The translations under genes were made by a program, and so were the position numbers. Shown here piece by piece: positions 53,464-61,523 of a DNA stretch of 64,000 nt; position 1 is the stretch's first letter; the number at the start of each line of letters is the position of its first letter. The notes under the pieces were generated by a model that ran no database searches, had not been told where the DNA came from, and worked only from the letters and a program-made list of their open reading frames with translations. Origin of the DNA: an uncultured Aquimarina sp. (GTDB taxonomy: Bacteria; Bacteroidota; Bacteroidia; Flavobacteriales; Flavobacteriaceae); assembly GCA_947496705.1 (NCBI GenBank), contig CANMDW010000027.1, positions 1 to 64,000 on the forward strand, written 5' to 3'.

Positions 53464-54627
53464 TTATTCTTTATCGGTAGTTTTTAATTTTCCAATTCTC
53501 TGGCCTTGTTGTACCGTAAGAGATTGAAGTCGGTTTTTTTCGAACAGTAATAATACGGTAGATCCACCAAAAGCAAAATGGCCTAATTTATCTCCTTTAT
53601 ATACTTTTACAGGTGTATCTGAAGAGATATCCTTAAATTCTTCTTCAAAATTTACAGAGCCAATAGTTTGTAATCCTATTGGGATCATCGCTATATAGCC
53701 ATAGTCTTTGGTGTCTATAATAAAATACCCATGCCTAAAGTCCTGAAACACACTATAATCTTTGTTATATCCGGGATTACCTTCATTTACCATATCCAGA
53801 ATGTCTGGCATGCCAAATAATCTTTTCCCTACACTTTCTTTGGATTCTACTATGGTTCCTGATATAGGGGCATGGTAGTGGTGATAGTTTATAGGCATTA
53901 AAAATACTGCAATGGCCGTTCCGCCAATAAAATTTTTTGCATATGCAGACCCATCCAACAATTCATTAAGGCTTAATTCCATTTTTGCTTTGGTCGGAAT
54001 TTTGGTGTTCAGTTTTAAATCATTATTAATTACATTTATTACACCATCTGCCGGGGACACAATAATAGAATTATCATCTATTTTATCGATGGGGCGGGCA
54101 CCTGGTTTTATATCTCTGGTAAAAAAATCATTGAAGGATTTGAATCCGTTATGAGGTAAAACAAAATCTTCGTTTCCAAGAGTTTTGTCTGATAGCCATT
54201 CGTTTATAATCTTTTTTGAAGCCGGGCTTTCCATAAATTTACCTCTTTCCTCAATAAAAAATAACGACCAACTCAAACCAGGTTCTTCAAGGATAAACTT
54301 CTTTCCGTCCGGATTTTTATAATATAAAAAAGAGAATTCAATAATGCGGTCTAATCCATTATTCTTATTTGGCAGGAAATAGAACCAATCATTTAAATAT
54401 ATATATAGATCCTGAATGTTCTTACCATGCCAGGGGTTGGTTGAACCATCTGGCAGATTTTGAACATTTTTGAACATCTTATTCACAGTTAACTGAAATT
54501 CAGAATTAGAATTATATAATTCTTTAAGTTTCTTAACCGGCGAAGAGTCATTTTGAGCTTCTACACTATTGATAAGAAAAAAACAGAGGGTGATTACGTA
54601 AATAAAATTTTTAATTACTTTCATCAT
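53464..54627 (-). CDS. Exported phosphatidylserine decarboxylase family protein
   Basis: 387 residues. The core has F-F-T-R-D-I-K-P-G-A-R-P near 170, V-S-P-A-D-G-V near 192, H-Y-H-H-Y-H-A-P-I near 250 and, close to the end, G-G-S-T with Ser356, where family members self-cleave to form the pyruvoyl group. All four regions are intact. Unusually, residues 1-26 look like a cleavable signal peptide ending V-E-A-Q-N, so this enzyme should act in the periplasm or on exported substrates. It is read with a SigZ-like factor. Housekeeping lipid synthesis seems unlikely; modification of an amino compound is an alternative. Confidence 0.8.
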   Translation of the reverse strand: MMKVIKNFIYVITLCFFLINSVEAQNDSSPVKKLKELYNSNSEFQLTVNKMFKNVQNLPDGSTNPWHGKNIQDLYIYLNDWFYFLPNKNNGLDRIIEFSFLYYKNPDGKKFILEEPGLSWSLFFIEERGKFMESPASKKIINEWLSDKTLGNEDFVLPHNGFKSFNDFFTRDIKPGARPIDKIDDNSIIVSPADGVINVINNDLKLNTKIPTKAKMELSLNELLDGSAYAKNFIGGTAIAVFLMPINYHHYHAPISGTIVESKESVGKRLFGMPDILDMVNEGNPGYNKDYSVFQDFRHGYFIIDTKDYGYIAMIPIGLQTIGSVNFEEEFKDISSDTPVKVYKGDKLGHFAFGGSTVLLLFEKNRLQSLTVQQGQRIGKLKTTDKE

Positions 54628-54918
54628 GTTGATGTTTTTTTAGATAGAGCATAAAATCCGAGCTAAAAGTTGTAGGACTTTTGGAGTATTTATTGTAGAG
54701 AGAGATAATGTCTGGTAAGGGAGATTTGATTTGTTGAACCTGCTATCTTCTCAGTTTTTAATTTATTATTTGGAGTATTGTTTTCTACAAGTCTTACCTC
54801 TATTTCAAATATATAAAATTCTATTTTTAATAACATATAGTATTGTCATAATTTCTTCCGTAGTGATCAGGAAACTAAAGTTTTTCATAGAAAAGGATAT
54901 GAAATGATTTCCAATCTT

Positions 54919-55383
54919 TTATTTTATTAAAGTGATCACATAAGTTTCCAATCTATCAAAAACGGCACCCCAACCATTCATAAAGCCCATTTGCTCTTGT
55001 TGTCTGCAATATTCCTCTGTTGGGTGAACAACATTAAAAGTAAAATTGGTTTTATCTCCATTTTCCTCGAATAGGGCTTGTATTTCTACGCCTTCAGTCA
55101 TTGGTTTGAAGTTTGCAGACGAAACTATTTTTTCGAGTTCAACAATTTCTGAATATACACCATCAGCAATGAATTCATTTCCATCTGGCATTAACATAAC
55201 ATACTTCCATTGGCCACCAACTTTAAAGTCATGTTCGATTACTTTGGTCTCCATTCCTTTTGGTCCCCACCAATTTGCAATATGTTCTGGTTGAGTCCAA
55301 GTTTCCCAAACTAGTTTTATAGGTGCATTGAATGTTCTTTTTAATGTTAATGTGCGATTGTTTGCTTCGTTCATGCTACTCAT
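54919..55383 (-). CDS. SRPBCC / AHSA1 family protein
   Basis: 154 residues with the START-like fold signature: L-T-L-K-R-T-F-N-A-P-I-K-L-V-W-E-T-W-T-Q-P-E-H-I-A-N-W-W-G-P-K-G in broken form across residues 11-43, and a C-terminal W-G-A-V-F-D-R-L helix. Such proteins bind hydrophobic ligands. Its start overlaps the ArsR regulator by 8 bp, the standard ArsR-AHSA1 pairing, in which the regulator controls the pair. The ligand is unknown. Confidence 0.88.
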   Translation of the reverse strand: MSSMNEANNRTLTLKRTFNAPIKLVWETWTQPEHIANWWGPKGMETKVIEHDFKVGGQWKYVMLMPDGNEFIADGVYSEIVELEKIVSSANFKPMTEGVEIQALFEENGDKTNFTFNVVHPTEEYCRQQEQMGFMNGWGAVFDRLETYVITLIK

Positions 55384-55726
55384 CTTTTTTATTTTTTGCC
55401 TGCTCGTCTGGCAGGCGGGTTTGTAATTTGATTAAATAATTTTCAAAAGAATCCAGTTTTTCCTCCCACAGATTGCGATATTGTTCTATCCATAAAAAAG
55501 CAGGGATAAGGTTTTTAGGCCGAATTTGGCAAAATCGTTCTCTTCCTTGTTTATTAATAGTTATTATTCCGCACTCTTCTAAGATTTTTAAATGCTTTGA
55601 AATTGCAGGGCGGCTAACATCGAATTTTTCAACAACAGAATTAATAGTAAGGGTTTTTTCTGCTAAAAGACCAATGATATCTCTTCTAACAGGATCTGCA
55701 ATTGCTTGAAAAACATCTCTTCTCAT
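55376..55726 (-). CDS. ArsR/SdpR-type winged-helix repressor
   Basis: 116 residues. Winged helix with D-P-V-R-R-D-I-I-G-L-L near 12-22 and recognition helix F-D-V-S-R-P-A-I-S-K-H-L-K-I-L near 38-52, followed by G-I-I. No metal-binding C-x-C, so it belongs to the SdpR-like subgroup that senses something other than metals. Its last codons contain a palindromic CCTGC motif also seen in the repeat elements (55398-55416). It is likely to repress itself and the AHSA1 gene through sites at 55738-55778. Confidence 0.88.
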   Translation of the reverse strand: MRRDVFQAIADPVRRDIIGLLAEKTLTINSVVEKFDVSRPAISKHLKILEECGIITINKQGRERFCQIRPKNLIPAFLWIEQYRNLWEEKLDSFENYLIKLQTRLPDEQAKNKKDE

Positions 55727-55737
55727 TTTAGTTATGT

Positions 55738-55778
55738 AACTATTCGGTTATAAATATATATATAAAACCGTTCGGTTA
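55738..55778. promoter_or_regulatory. Putative ArsR operator, two repeated half-palindromes
   Basis: AACTATTCGGTTA (55738-55750) and AACCGTTCGGTTA (55766-55778) are near-identical and 28 bp apart. The second contains a perfect palindrome AACCG-TT-CGGTT, and an AT run lies between them. The position, 12-52 bp upstream of the repressor ATG, fits autoregulation. Confidence 0.6.
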
Positions 55779-56042
55779 CGCAAATATTTTATAAAATTTT
55801 AAATTCAGTTGATTTAATTTGTTCTTCTATCGCAATTTTTGTTGGTACAAACCCGTCTTGATTCGTATGTGTGTTTTTTGGTTGTTGGATGAGTAATGAT
55901 TTCATAGTCAGAACATCCGTTTTATCCTCTGTACAGCCTAAAATCAAAATGCTAAGTCCAAATTAGTGTTAAAATTCGCTTCATTTTCTTCGTATGGTGA
56001 ATTTGGCCTTCAGTTGCGGTGCAACTATATTCTGTAATTTTC

Positions 56043-56305
56043 TTATTCAACGTGAGTTCGGTTTAAAATATATTGACAATCAGCTTTTTATAAGCTTTAT
56101 GAGTCCCTTCTCCCTCTGGGAACGACATTGCGACAGCAATGGGCGGGCTGGAGGAAGGACAGGGGTGTTTTGACACCTTTTAATATTTGTGGGTACACCA
56201 GCTTGCATGCCAGGCAGGCTCTCCCAGAGGAAGAGGAAACCCAAAGAGTTATTAATAAGCTTTTAGCAGAATGTTCAAATTTACTTTATCCCGACTCACG
56301 TTATT
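56043..56305. repeat. Long imperfect palindrome (attC-like boundary, C0)
   Basis: The outer arms ATTCAACGTGAGTTCGG (about 56044-56060) and CCGACTCACGTTATTC (about 56286-56302) are inverted copies. The middle arms (AAGCTTTATGAG facing AATAAGCTTTT) and an inner CCCTCTGGGA facing TCTCCCAGAGG continue the foldback. The element begins within a few bases of the DUF4199 stop codon. The preceding 55800-56040 holds no gene that I can see. Confidence 0.6.
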
Positions 56306-56310
56306 CGGGT

Positions 56311-56844
56311 TCATTTTCTATTATTTGATTTTAAAAAGAAACTTAAGAGCAGTGTAAAAGCTGAACCTGTAATAAAATTACCAACAAAGGAATAAAAGCT
56401 TTGCACAGAAGTGCTGTAATATTCTTTCTTCTCTAATAGTTTTGTTTCAAGTTTTTCTGATGAAACATTCGCATCTTGCATTTTCTCTTTCAGGGCATTA
56501 AGCGTATCGGCAACATAGTTTGTATAGAGCAATTCATAAAAGATATAGGTAAAAATAACACTAAATATAGCTGTCGATAAACTTAAAACAAGTCCTTGTA
56601 AAAGGGCTTCTTTATATGAAATAACTAGGCCATTTTGTTCTTTCCTCTTTCTTATAGCCAAGTAGATACCAAAAAGCAAAAAGAGATACAGCATTAGAAA
56701 TAGAATAGTACCTCCAATCATTTCATTGTCTAATGAAATAGCTTTAGGTCCAAGCAATTTGAGCCAAACGAGTGTCAGCATTAATGCACTTCCTCCAAAT
56801 GCAATTACAAATCCGTAAATGAGTGGTGTTTTGAATTTTATCAT
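56311..56844 (-). CDS. DUF4199 membrane protein
   Basis: 177 residues with four membrane helices. The layout (P-L-I-Y-G-F-V-I-A-F-G, later R-K-R-K-E-Q-N-G-L-V-I-S-Y-K-E-A-L-L-Q-G, then a long acidic periplasmic helix before the last membrane segment) is that of DUF4199, a common Bacteroidota family of unknown function. It lies 82 bp downstream of the LuxR-type gene, and the pair is enclosed by the palindromes C0 and C1. Confidence 0.8.
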   Translation of the reverse strand: MIKFKTPLIYGFVIAFGGSALMLTLVWLKLLGPKAISLDNEMIGGTILFLMLYLFLLFGIYLAIRKRKEQNGLVISYKEALLQGLVLSLSTAIFSVIFTYIFYELLYTNYVADTLNALKEKMQDANVSSEKLETKLLEKKEYYSTSVQSFYSFVGNFITGSAFTLLLSFFLKSNNRK

Positions 56845-56926
56845 TTTCTTTAAATTTTATTCTTCGACAAAATTCACGGTCATTCTATAACAATACAAGT
56901 AAAAGTGGGTGGAAAAAAGAGTGGAT

Positions 56927-57355
56927 TTAGTGATTTCCACCTTTTTCTAATAGTTTTTTGCTCAAAAAACTAAGTTCTTTCCTGTTTTTAAGTCCTGTTT
57001 TTTTGTAAACATTGTTGATATGTGTTTTGATAGTAGAAATGTCGACGAACAACTGGTCTGCAATTTCTTGATTCTTTTTACCCAAGGCAATTAACTCAAT
57101 AACTTCTTTCTCTCTTTCTGTAATCCGATTATGATATGCTATTTCAAAGTCGTCATTTTTCTTATTTGTTCCAAGTGTCATACCAAACCAACACACTAAA
57201 AGTATAAACGGAACTAAAAATAGTGAGTTAATATTATTAATCTCTACGATTCCATAGCTTGAAGAGTAGTAAAAAACATTGAAAATTAGCACTCCTAATA
57301 CTACAAGCACTGTTAAGATTACTAAAACTCTATTTTTCTTGATTATGTTTGTCAC
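56927..57355 (-). CDS. Membrane-linked LuxR-type (GerE) transcriptional regulator
   Basis: 142 residues. Two membrane helices at about 10-28 and 38-58, then a LuxR DNA-binding domain (about 78-138): I-T-E-R-E-K-E-V-I-E-L-I-A-L-G-K-K-N-Q-E-I-A and the recognition helix V-D-I-S-T-I-K-T-H-I-N-N-V-Y-K-K. The start is GTG. Membrane anchorage with no sensor domain suggests that it reads a membrane state or a partner such as the DUF4199 protein downstream. Such LuxR-DUF4199 pairs occur in Flavobacteria. Confidence 0.82.
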   Translation of the reverse strand: MTNIIKKNRVLVILTVLVVLGVLIFNVFYYSSSYGIVEINNINSLFLVPFILLVCWFGMTLGTNKKNDDFEIAYHNRITEREKEVIELIALGKKNQEIADQLFVDISTIKTHINNVYKKTGLKNRKELSFLSKKLLEKGGNH

Positions 57356-57378
57356 TTTATATGTCGTCTTTACAATGA

Positions 57379-57535
57379 CCGCTGCTAACGCTTAATGTAT
57401 AGTTTCTAGCGGAATAATCTTAGAATAACACTCTGCATAGCCCAAAGATAGCAAAAGCGCGTGAAATTCCCTGCCTCGCCGTCAGGAAGGCGTTAGGAAT
57501 TTCTGCCACTATGAACTCATAGGCATTGTTTTAGC
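57379..57535. repeat. attC-like palindrome C1 carrying repeat B copy 1
   Basis: The outer arms GCTAACGCTTAATG (from 57384) and CATTGTTTTAGC (to about 57533) pair imperfectly. Inside, GAAATTCC at about 57460 faces GGAATTTC near 57496. Bases 57395-57507 are closely related to 61030-61163 (TCTGCATAGYCCAAAG, TAGCAAAAG, GCGTGAAATTCCCTG). It separates the LuxR gene from the broken AHSA1 gene. Confidence 0.7.
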
Positions 57536-57563
57536 TGCTGGTTTTTATTTTTCAATCAATTCC

Positions 57564-58149
57564 TATAACATTTTTAAAACGGGATTTTCTTCTCCTTGTT
57601 CCCCTTCTTGTTTTGCTCCTGGTCGATTATCTTCTTTAATGATTTCCAATTGTGTTGTATTTCCTTTTTCGGTCAGTGAACTCATTTAGACTTTTATTCT
57701 GGGCTGCAAACATAGCATTCCTGCCCGACCCGGCAGGCGGGTTGTCCCCTAATTTTGACTTTTTATCGTACCGTAGCACTGCTATGCTTCTCAAAAAAGG
57801 CTTCATTAGGTAGCAAAAGCCTATATTTTCGCCTTCAGACAAAAAGTCTAAATGAGTTCAGTTTATATTCCATCTGGAAATAATTTTCAGGTTTGTCTTC
57901 AAGGTCTGGTCTCGGAGCAAAGAGATTGTATTTTAATTTTTGATTGGATTTAAATTCAAAAACTGTTCCCCACTGTTCAAAGATTTGTCCTTCCCATTCC
58001 GATTTGAAACGAATTTCATTTCCTACATTCCAATCCGTTGTTAGTTCACTTCCGTATTGCCACTGTTTAACTTTTTCAGGGTTTGTTAGAGCATCCCAAA
58101 CTTGTTCAGTTGAAGCCTTTATTGTTATTTTTGAAATATTCGTTGCCAT
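57564..58149 (-). pseudogene. AHSA1/SRPBCC gene interrupted by an inverted-repeat element
   Basis: The gene starts at the ATG at 58149 and reads normally for 97 residues (K-A-S-T-E-Q-V-W-D-A-L-T-N-P-E-K-V), then runs into the element and stops at 57835. On the far side of the element, from 57675 down to TAG at 57564, the same protein resumes: T-E-K-G-N-T-T-Q-L-E-I-I-K-E-D-N-R, ending V-L-K-M-L. Removing 185 bp (element plus one ACTG repeat) restores a continuous frame of about 133 residues. This is direct evidence that the element moved into a formerly working gene. Confidence 0.9.
57674..57862. repeat. MITE-like inverted-repeat element, copy 2
   Basis: The body (57678-57858, 181 bp) is flanked by CAGT direct repeats at 57674-57677 and 57859-57862 and bounded by inverted repeats of about 18 bp (GAACTCATTTAGACTTTT). 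It aligns with copy 1 in inverse orientation: the same CCTGCC hairpin (57720/57732), the same AGCATAG-CTAC segment and the same GGCTTTTG near one end. The ends share only GAACTCAT; the inner part of each terminal repeat differs but stays self-complementary. It is inserted in the AHSA1 gene. Confidence 0.88.
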
Positions 58150-58184
58150 ATTTTAATTTTTTTAGATTTTAATTTGTTCAACTT

Positions 58185-58252
58185 GCAGCTAATGACTCGA
58201 ATATGCGGAGGCCGGGATTTCTGTGCTACCAACTTATAATGTCGTTACTGTT
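58185..58252. repeat. attC-like palindrome C2
   Basis: CAGCTAATGAC near 58186 faces GTCGTTACTG at its right end, with a GC-rich middle (GGAGGCCGGGAT). It lies about 35 bp before the start of the broken AHSA1 gene on the minus strand. Pairing is weaker than in C3, C5 and C7. Confidence 0.5.
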
Positions 58253-58311
58253 TTTGAGTAAATGAATAAAAGTTTCATAAACCTACAATCAACCAGCTTA
58301 TGTGTGTTTTT

Positions 58312-58594
58312 TGTGTGTGCCTTGAATGGTAAATATAATTCTTTTGTTAGAATGTTCCGCAGCGTCTTCAATTGTTCCACAGCAGCTTCAATTGTTCCAC
58401 AGCGGCGTCAATTGTTCCACAGCGGCGTCAATTGTTCCACAGCGTCGTCAATTGTTCCGCAGCGTCGTCAAATGTTCCGCAGCGGCGTCAATTGTTCCAC
58501 AGCAGCTTCAATTGTTCCGCAGCAGCGTCAATTGTTCCGCAGCGCCTTCAAATCTTCCCTACAAGGTTCAAATTTGTTTACCATCTCTTTTTTC
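58312..58594. repeat. 20-bp tandem array 1 with shared flanks
   Basis: Ten 20-bp units (GTTCC(G/A)CAGCG..GTCAA.T) begin at 58354, 58374 and so on to 58534, with variable bases mainly at unit positions 6 and 11-14. The left flank 58312-58337 is identical over 26 bases to 62844-62869. The right flank (58555-58594, from TTCCCTACAAGG) is repeated after array 2. All three forward frames stay open for a while only because of the repeat; I regard the array as non-coding. It fills most of the 572-bp gap before the M28 gene. Confidence 0.9.
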
Positions 58595-58721
58595 TGTTCC
58601 TGTGCTTATGTTCGGTTGTACCCACCACCCGAATGCTTAGTTATTGTAAACAGTTTTTTAATTCATTACCAAACTTTTTGTGCATGAACAAAAGATAATC
58701 CCATTTTCTATCGAATATAAT

Positions 58722-59657
58722 CTATTGGGTTATTAAGTCCTCAATCACTTTAAATACCAAATGAGTGGTGAAAGTCAAGTAATCGAAATTTACAGTTTCA
58801 AAAGTATCCGTCGGATCGTGATGATGCGGGGAGGTGTCACCATGTTTATATTCTTCAGTTATTCCAACAGCATTATAGCCAGCCTCTCTCCATTCCTTGT
58901 GATCTGAAGAAGTCACTCTTGTGGTATAAATTTTAATTCCAAAAGGGCTCGCATGTTTTTTATAAACGGACTTTAAGTACTTTGTTGGCAATTCAAGTTC
59001 AATGTTTCTATCTCCATCTTTATCCCATCCCACTTGATCAGCTGTGTGGACTGAGTGAATCTTGAACCCACTTTCTTTAATAAAACTAACAAAAGCAAGA
59101 CTCCCCGCATGACCAGTTTCTTCTTGGTCAAAAAAGACAAAAATCAGATTCTTTTTTCGATTTTCCATAGCTGCTGCCAATTTTGAAACCCCATAAACCA
59201 AAGCGCAGCCAGTGGCATTATCACTCGCTCCCGGTGTCTCTTTTACCGTATCATAATGGGCTCCAATTATGATATACTCATCACTCGGTGTCGTAGCCGG
59301 CAAGATTGCATATAAATTAACCCCATAATAGGGATTATGTATTGACATCTTCCTGCTCTTGGGTAAATCAACTTTGTAATAGTATTCCTTAGCGTCTATC
59401 TTAATATCCCGAAGCTTACTTTTTAAATAGTTTCTTACTAGAAGTTTTTCATTTTTACTCCATCGTTTTTTTAATTTTTTGCTTTGATCAATTTTCGAAT
59501 CACCTGTAAGTGCCGAAACAATTTCCTTTTGTTCTAAAGTTAGTGTAGTTTGAACTTCCGCTGATATGAGATTTTGAACGAGATCGGTCCTGCCCACATT
59601 TTTTTGATTGCATGCCGTAATCAAAATCAACATTAAAAAATCCCTTAAAATTTTCAT
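58722..59657 (-). CDS. M28 family metallopeptidase lipoprotein
   Basis: 311 residues with lipobox L-I-T-A-C (Cys16). The zinc-peptidase core has G-A-H-Y-D near 133, S-D-N-A-T-G near 146, D-Q-E-E-T-G-H near 178 and the final H-H-H-D-P-T-D-T near 290, so all five metal ligands and the catalytic Glu are present. An aminopeptidase or glutaminyl-cyclase-like activity is expected in the periplasm or at the surface. The gene is alone, bounded by the 20-bp array on one side and palindrome C3 on the other. Confidence 0.9.
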   Translation of the reverse strand: MKILRDFLMLILITACNQKNVGRTDLVQNLISAEVQTTLTLEQKEIVSALTGDSKIDQSKKLKKRWSKNEKLLVRNYLKSKLRDIKIDAKEYYYKVDLPKSRKMSIHNPYYGVNLYAILPATTPSDEYIIIGAHYDTVKETPGASDNATGCALVYGVSKLAAAMENRKKNLIFVFFDQEETGHAGSLAFVSFIKESGFKIHSVHTADQVGWDKDGDRNIELELPTKYLKSVYKKHASPFGIKIYTTRVTSSDHKEWREAGYNAVGITEEYKHGDTSPHHHDPTDTFETVNFDYLTFTTHLVFKVIEDLITQ

Positions 59658-59682
59658 TTTAGTAAATTGTTTACAATGTCTC

Positions 59683-59728
59683 TTGTATAATGCATATGCA
59701 CCTTTTGGGATGCAAATGCATTATACAA
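59683..59728. repeat. attC-like palindrome C3
   Basis: TTGTATAATGCATATGCA (59683-59700) faces TGCAAATGCATTATACAA (59711-59728) over a 10-base loop with one mismatch. It lies just before the M28 start on the minus strand and is nearly the same as C5 and C7. The remaining bases up to 59886 show no gene. Confidence 0.85.
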
Positions 59729-59886
59729 ATTGGCACAGGTTATTCTTTTTTTCAATTCTTTAATTAACCAATCTAATCGGGTTCTGGCAACACTAATTGT
59801 ATCGATATAATTTCTATATTCTATTCTTTTCAGGTGTAGATATAATCACCCATCAATATGACTTTTATTGACTAATACACTAGAAG

Positions 59887-60861
59887 CTAATCGATTAATA
59901 TTTTTACTGTTTCTGGTATTTGGTATTTTTTTTTCAGTTCTAATAATTTATCTTCATCTATATTATTGTCGTGAATAATTAATTCATTAAGAATATCATA
60001 ATTAAGATGTTTTAAAAGAAATTCAAGTTCTTCGTACCAGTTGTTTATCATTTTTTTGGTCAATGCTAGTGATTCTAAATTTTTCATAATCGGAGAAAAC
60101 ACAATACTTTCCAAATATTTATCAGGATTGAAGCCCGAGAAACGAATGTTGTGAAACTCAAGTTTTTTCAGATTGGTTAAATCCTCCCTAAGCATCAATT
60201 TTTTTAAATTTTGCAGAGAGAATGATAGTTCATCTTTATTACCAAATCTCAGCGTTTCTAATTGTTTTAGTAAAGATGATTTACAGAATACACTTAGATC
60301 ATTTTCGGATATATTGCTATTCCAAATTGTAAAATGCTTTAGGTTTTCAAAGACTCCAAGATTCACGAAAACATCAAAGTTTCGAATATCTTCACAGGAA
60401 ATGAATTTAATTGTAGATAGGTATTTATATTCTTTCCAAATTTTCTGAGAGATATAATTAAAGTTTACAGAACTATGGCGATAGTACTTTAATGTTCTAA
60501 TAAGTCTATAGAAAAGTCTGGGATATTCCAATCTGCTACTGCCAGTTACGATTCTATAAATGTCTTCTATATTACCTAATTTTTGATCTAACAAGAATAC
60601 TAGTTTTTCATTAACAGGAAGATTGTATAAAGTGAATAAATCCCTAGTGAATCTCCAGATTTCTGATTCGCTTACAGTTTTTTTTATCAACGCATCATAT
60701 AAATAATCAATGAAATTATTTCTTTCTATTTCGTTAGATAAAGAGTTGATGATAGCAATAATATCTCTTTCAAACTGATACAAATAATTGTTTTTAGCAT
60801 TGAAAGTCTCTAAGCAAACATTCAAAGATTTTATAGCTGTTTCAAGTTGATTAATTTCCAA
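59887..60861 (-). CDS. Unknown protein with leucine-rich-repeat-like C-terminus
   Basis: 324 residues, soluble. The N-terminal ~170 residues are helical (F-E-R-D-I-I-A-I-I, I-D-Y-L-Y-D-A-L). The C-terminal half contains irregular repeats of the type L-K-x-L-x-x-x-x-I, for example F-E-N-L-K-H-F-T-I-W, L-K-Q-L-E-T-L-R-F-G, L-T-N-L-K-K-L-E-F-H and M-K-N-L-E-S-L-A-L-T, consistent with an LRR solenoid for protein binding. No named family recognised. It is a single gene between palindrome C3 and repeat B copy 2. Confidence 0.65.
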   Translation of the reverse strand: MEINQLETAIKSLNVCLETFNAKNNYLYQFERDIIAIINSLSNEIERNNFIDYLYDALIKKTVSESEIWRFTRDLFTLYNLPVNEKLVFLLDQKLGNIEDIYRIVTGSSRLEYPRLFYRLIRTLKYYRHSSVNFNYISQKIWKEYKYLSTIKFISCEDIRNFDVFVNLGVFENLKHFTIWNSNISENDLSVFCKSSLLKQLETLRFGNKDELSFSLQNLKKLMLREDLTNLKKLEFHNIRFSGFNPDKYLESIVFSPIMKNLESLALTKKMINNWYEELEFLLKHLNYDILNELIIHDNNIDEDKLLELKKKYQIPETVKILID

Positions 60862-61029
60862 ATTGTTCTTTTAGAGTGAATGTAACTATTCTGGTACTCT
60901 CCAATATAGTTGATTTCTTTTGATCTTCAATGAATGTAAGATAATTTTAGAGAAGGAGTTATTACTTTTCAATGCGCTAATTATCTGAAAAGTCACGAGT
61001 GAATAGATTTTGCTTGTACCTACTGCTTG

Positions 61030-61163
61030 ATGTATAGTTTCGTAGCAGAAATATCTAAAATTGACCTTCTGCATAGTCCAAAGGTAGCAAAAGTGCGTGA
61101 AATTCCCTGTTTCGCCTACCTTTGGCAGGTAAACTGTCCAGGCAGGCATTAGGAATTTCCGCA
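61030..61163. repeat. Repeat B copy 2 (attC-like, C4)
   Basis: The copy begins ATGTATAGTTTCGTAGCAG and runs through TCTGCATAGTCCAAAGGTAGC and GTGCGTGAAATTCCCTG to TTAGGAATTTCCGCA, matching 57395-57507 with an extra GC-rich segment (ACCTTTGGCAGGT). The outer GAAATTCC / GGAATTTC arms fold back. Its last bases merge into the first unit of array 2. The gap 60862-61029 before it shows no gene. Confidence 0.8.
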
Positions 61164-61416
61164 GCGCTGTCAAATGTTCCGCAGCGCTGTCAAATGTTCC
61201 GCAGCGCTGTCAAATGTTCCGCAGCGCTGTCAATTGTTCCGCAGCGGCGTCAATTGTTCCACAGCGCTGTCAAATGTTCCGCAGCGGCGTCAATTGTTCC
61301 ACAGCGCTGTCAATTGTTCCGCAGCGGCGTCAATTGTTCCACAGCGCTGTCAATTGTTCCGCAGTGCCTTTAAATGTTCCCTACAAGGTTCAAATTTGTT
61401 TACCATCTCTTTTTGC
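61156..61416. repeat. 20-bp tandem array 2 with shared right flank
   Basis: Eleven units of 20 bp start at 61156, 61176 and so on to 61356, mostly CAGCGCTGTC or CAGCGGCGTC variants. The right flank 61377-61416 (TTCCCTACAAGG to CTCTTTTT) is the same as after array 1. Frames through it encode only shifting repeats and look non-coding. Confidence 0.9.
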
Positions 61417-61461
61417 TGTCATTTTTTGTATTCTGGTGCTCTTAATTGGCTACAACGTCTC

Positions 61462-61507
61462 TTGTATAGTGCATTTGCGTCCCGAAGGGCGCATATGCAC
61501 TATACAA
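61462..61507. repeat. attC-like palindrome C5
   Basis: TTGTATAGTGCATTTGCG (61462-61479) faces CGCATATGCACTATACAA (61490-61507). Outside the arms lie TACAACG (left) and TTGTGCGC (right). The right end is 16 bp after the stop of the VOC fragment. Confidence 0.88.
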
Positions 61508-61523
61508 ATTATTGTGCGCTGGT

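Noticed and set aside
54628..54918. Small gene between the decarboxylase-like and AHSA1 genes
   Set aside because: No frame with a plausible start and composition. I see only AT-rich intergenic sequence.
58262..58698. Three overlapping plus-strand frames of 104-141 codons through 20-bp array 1
   Set aside because: They read the same 20-bp repeat in all three phases, with no start signal or conserved composition. Open frames here are a by-product of a stop-free repeat.
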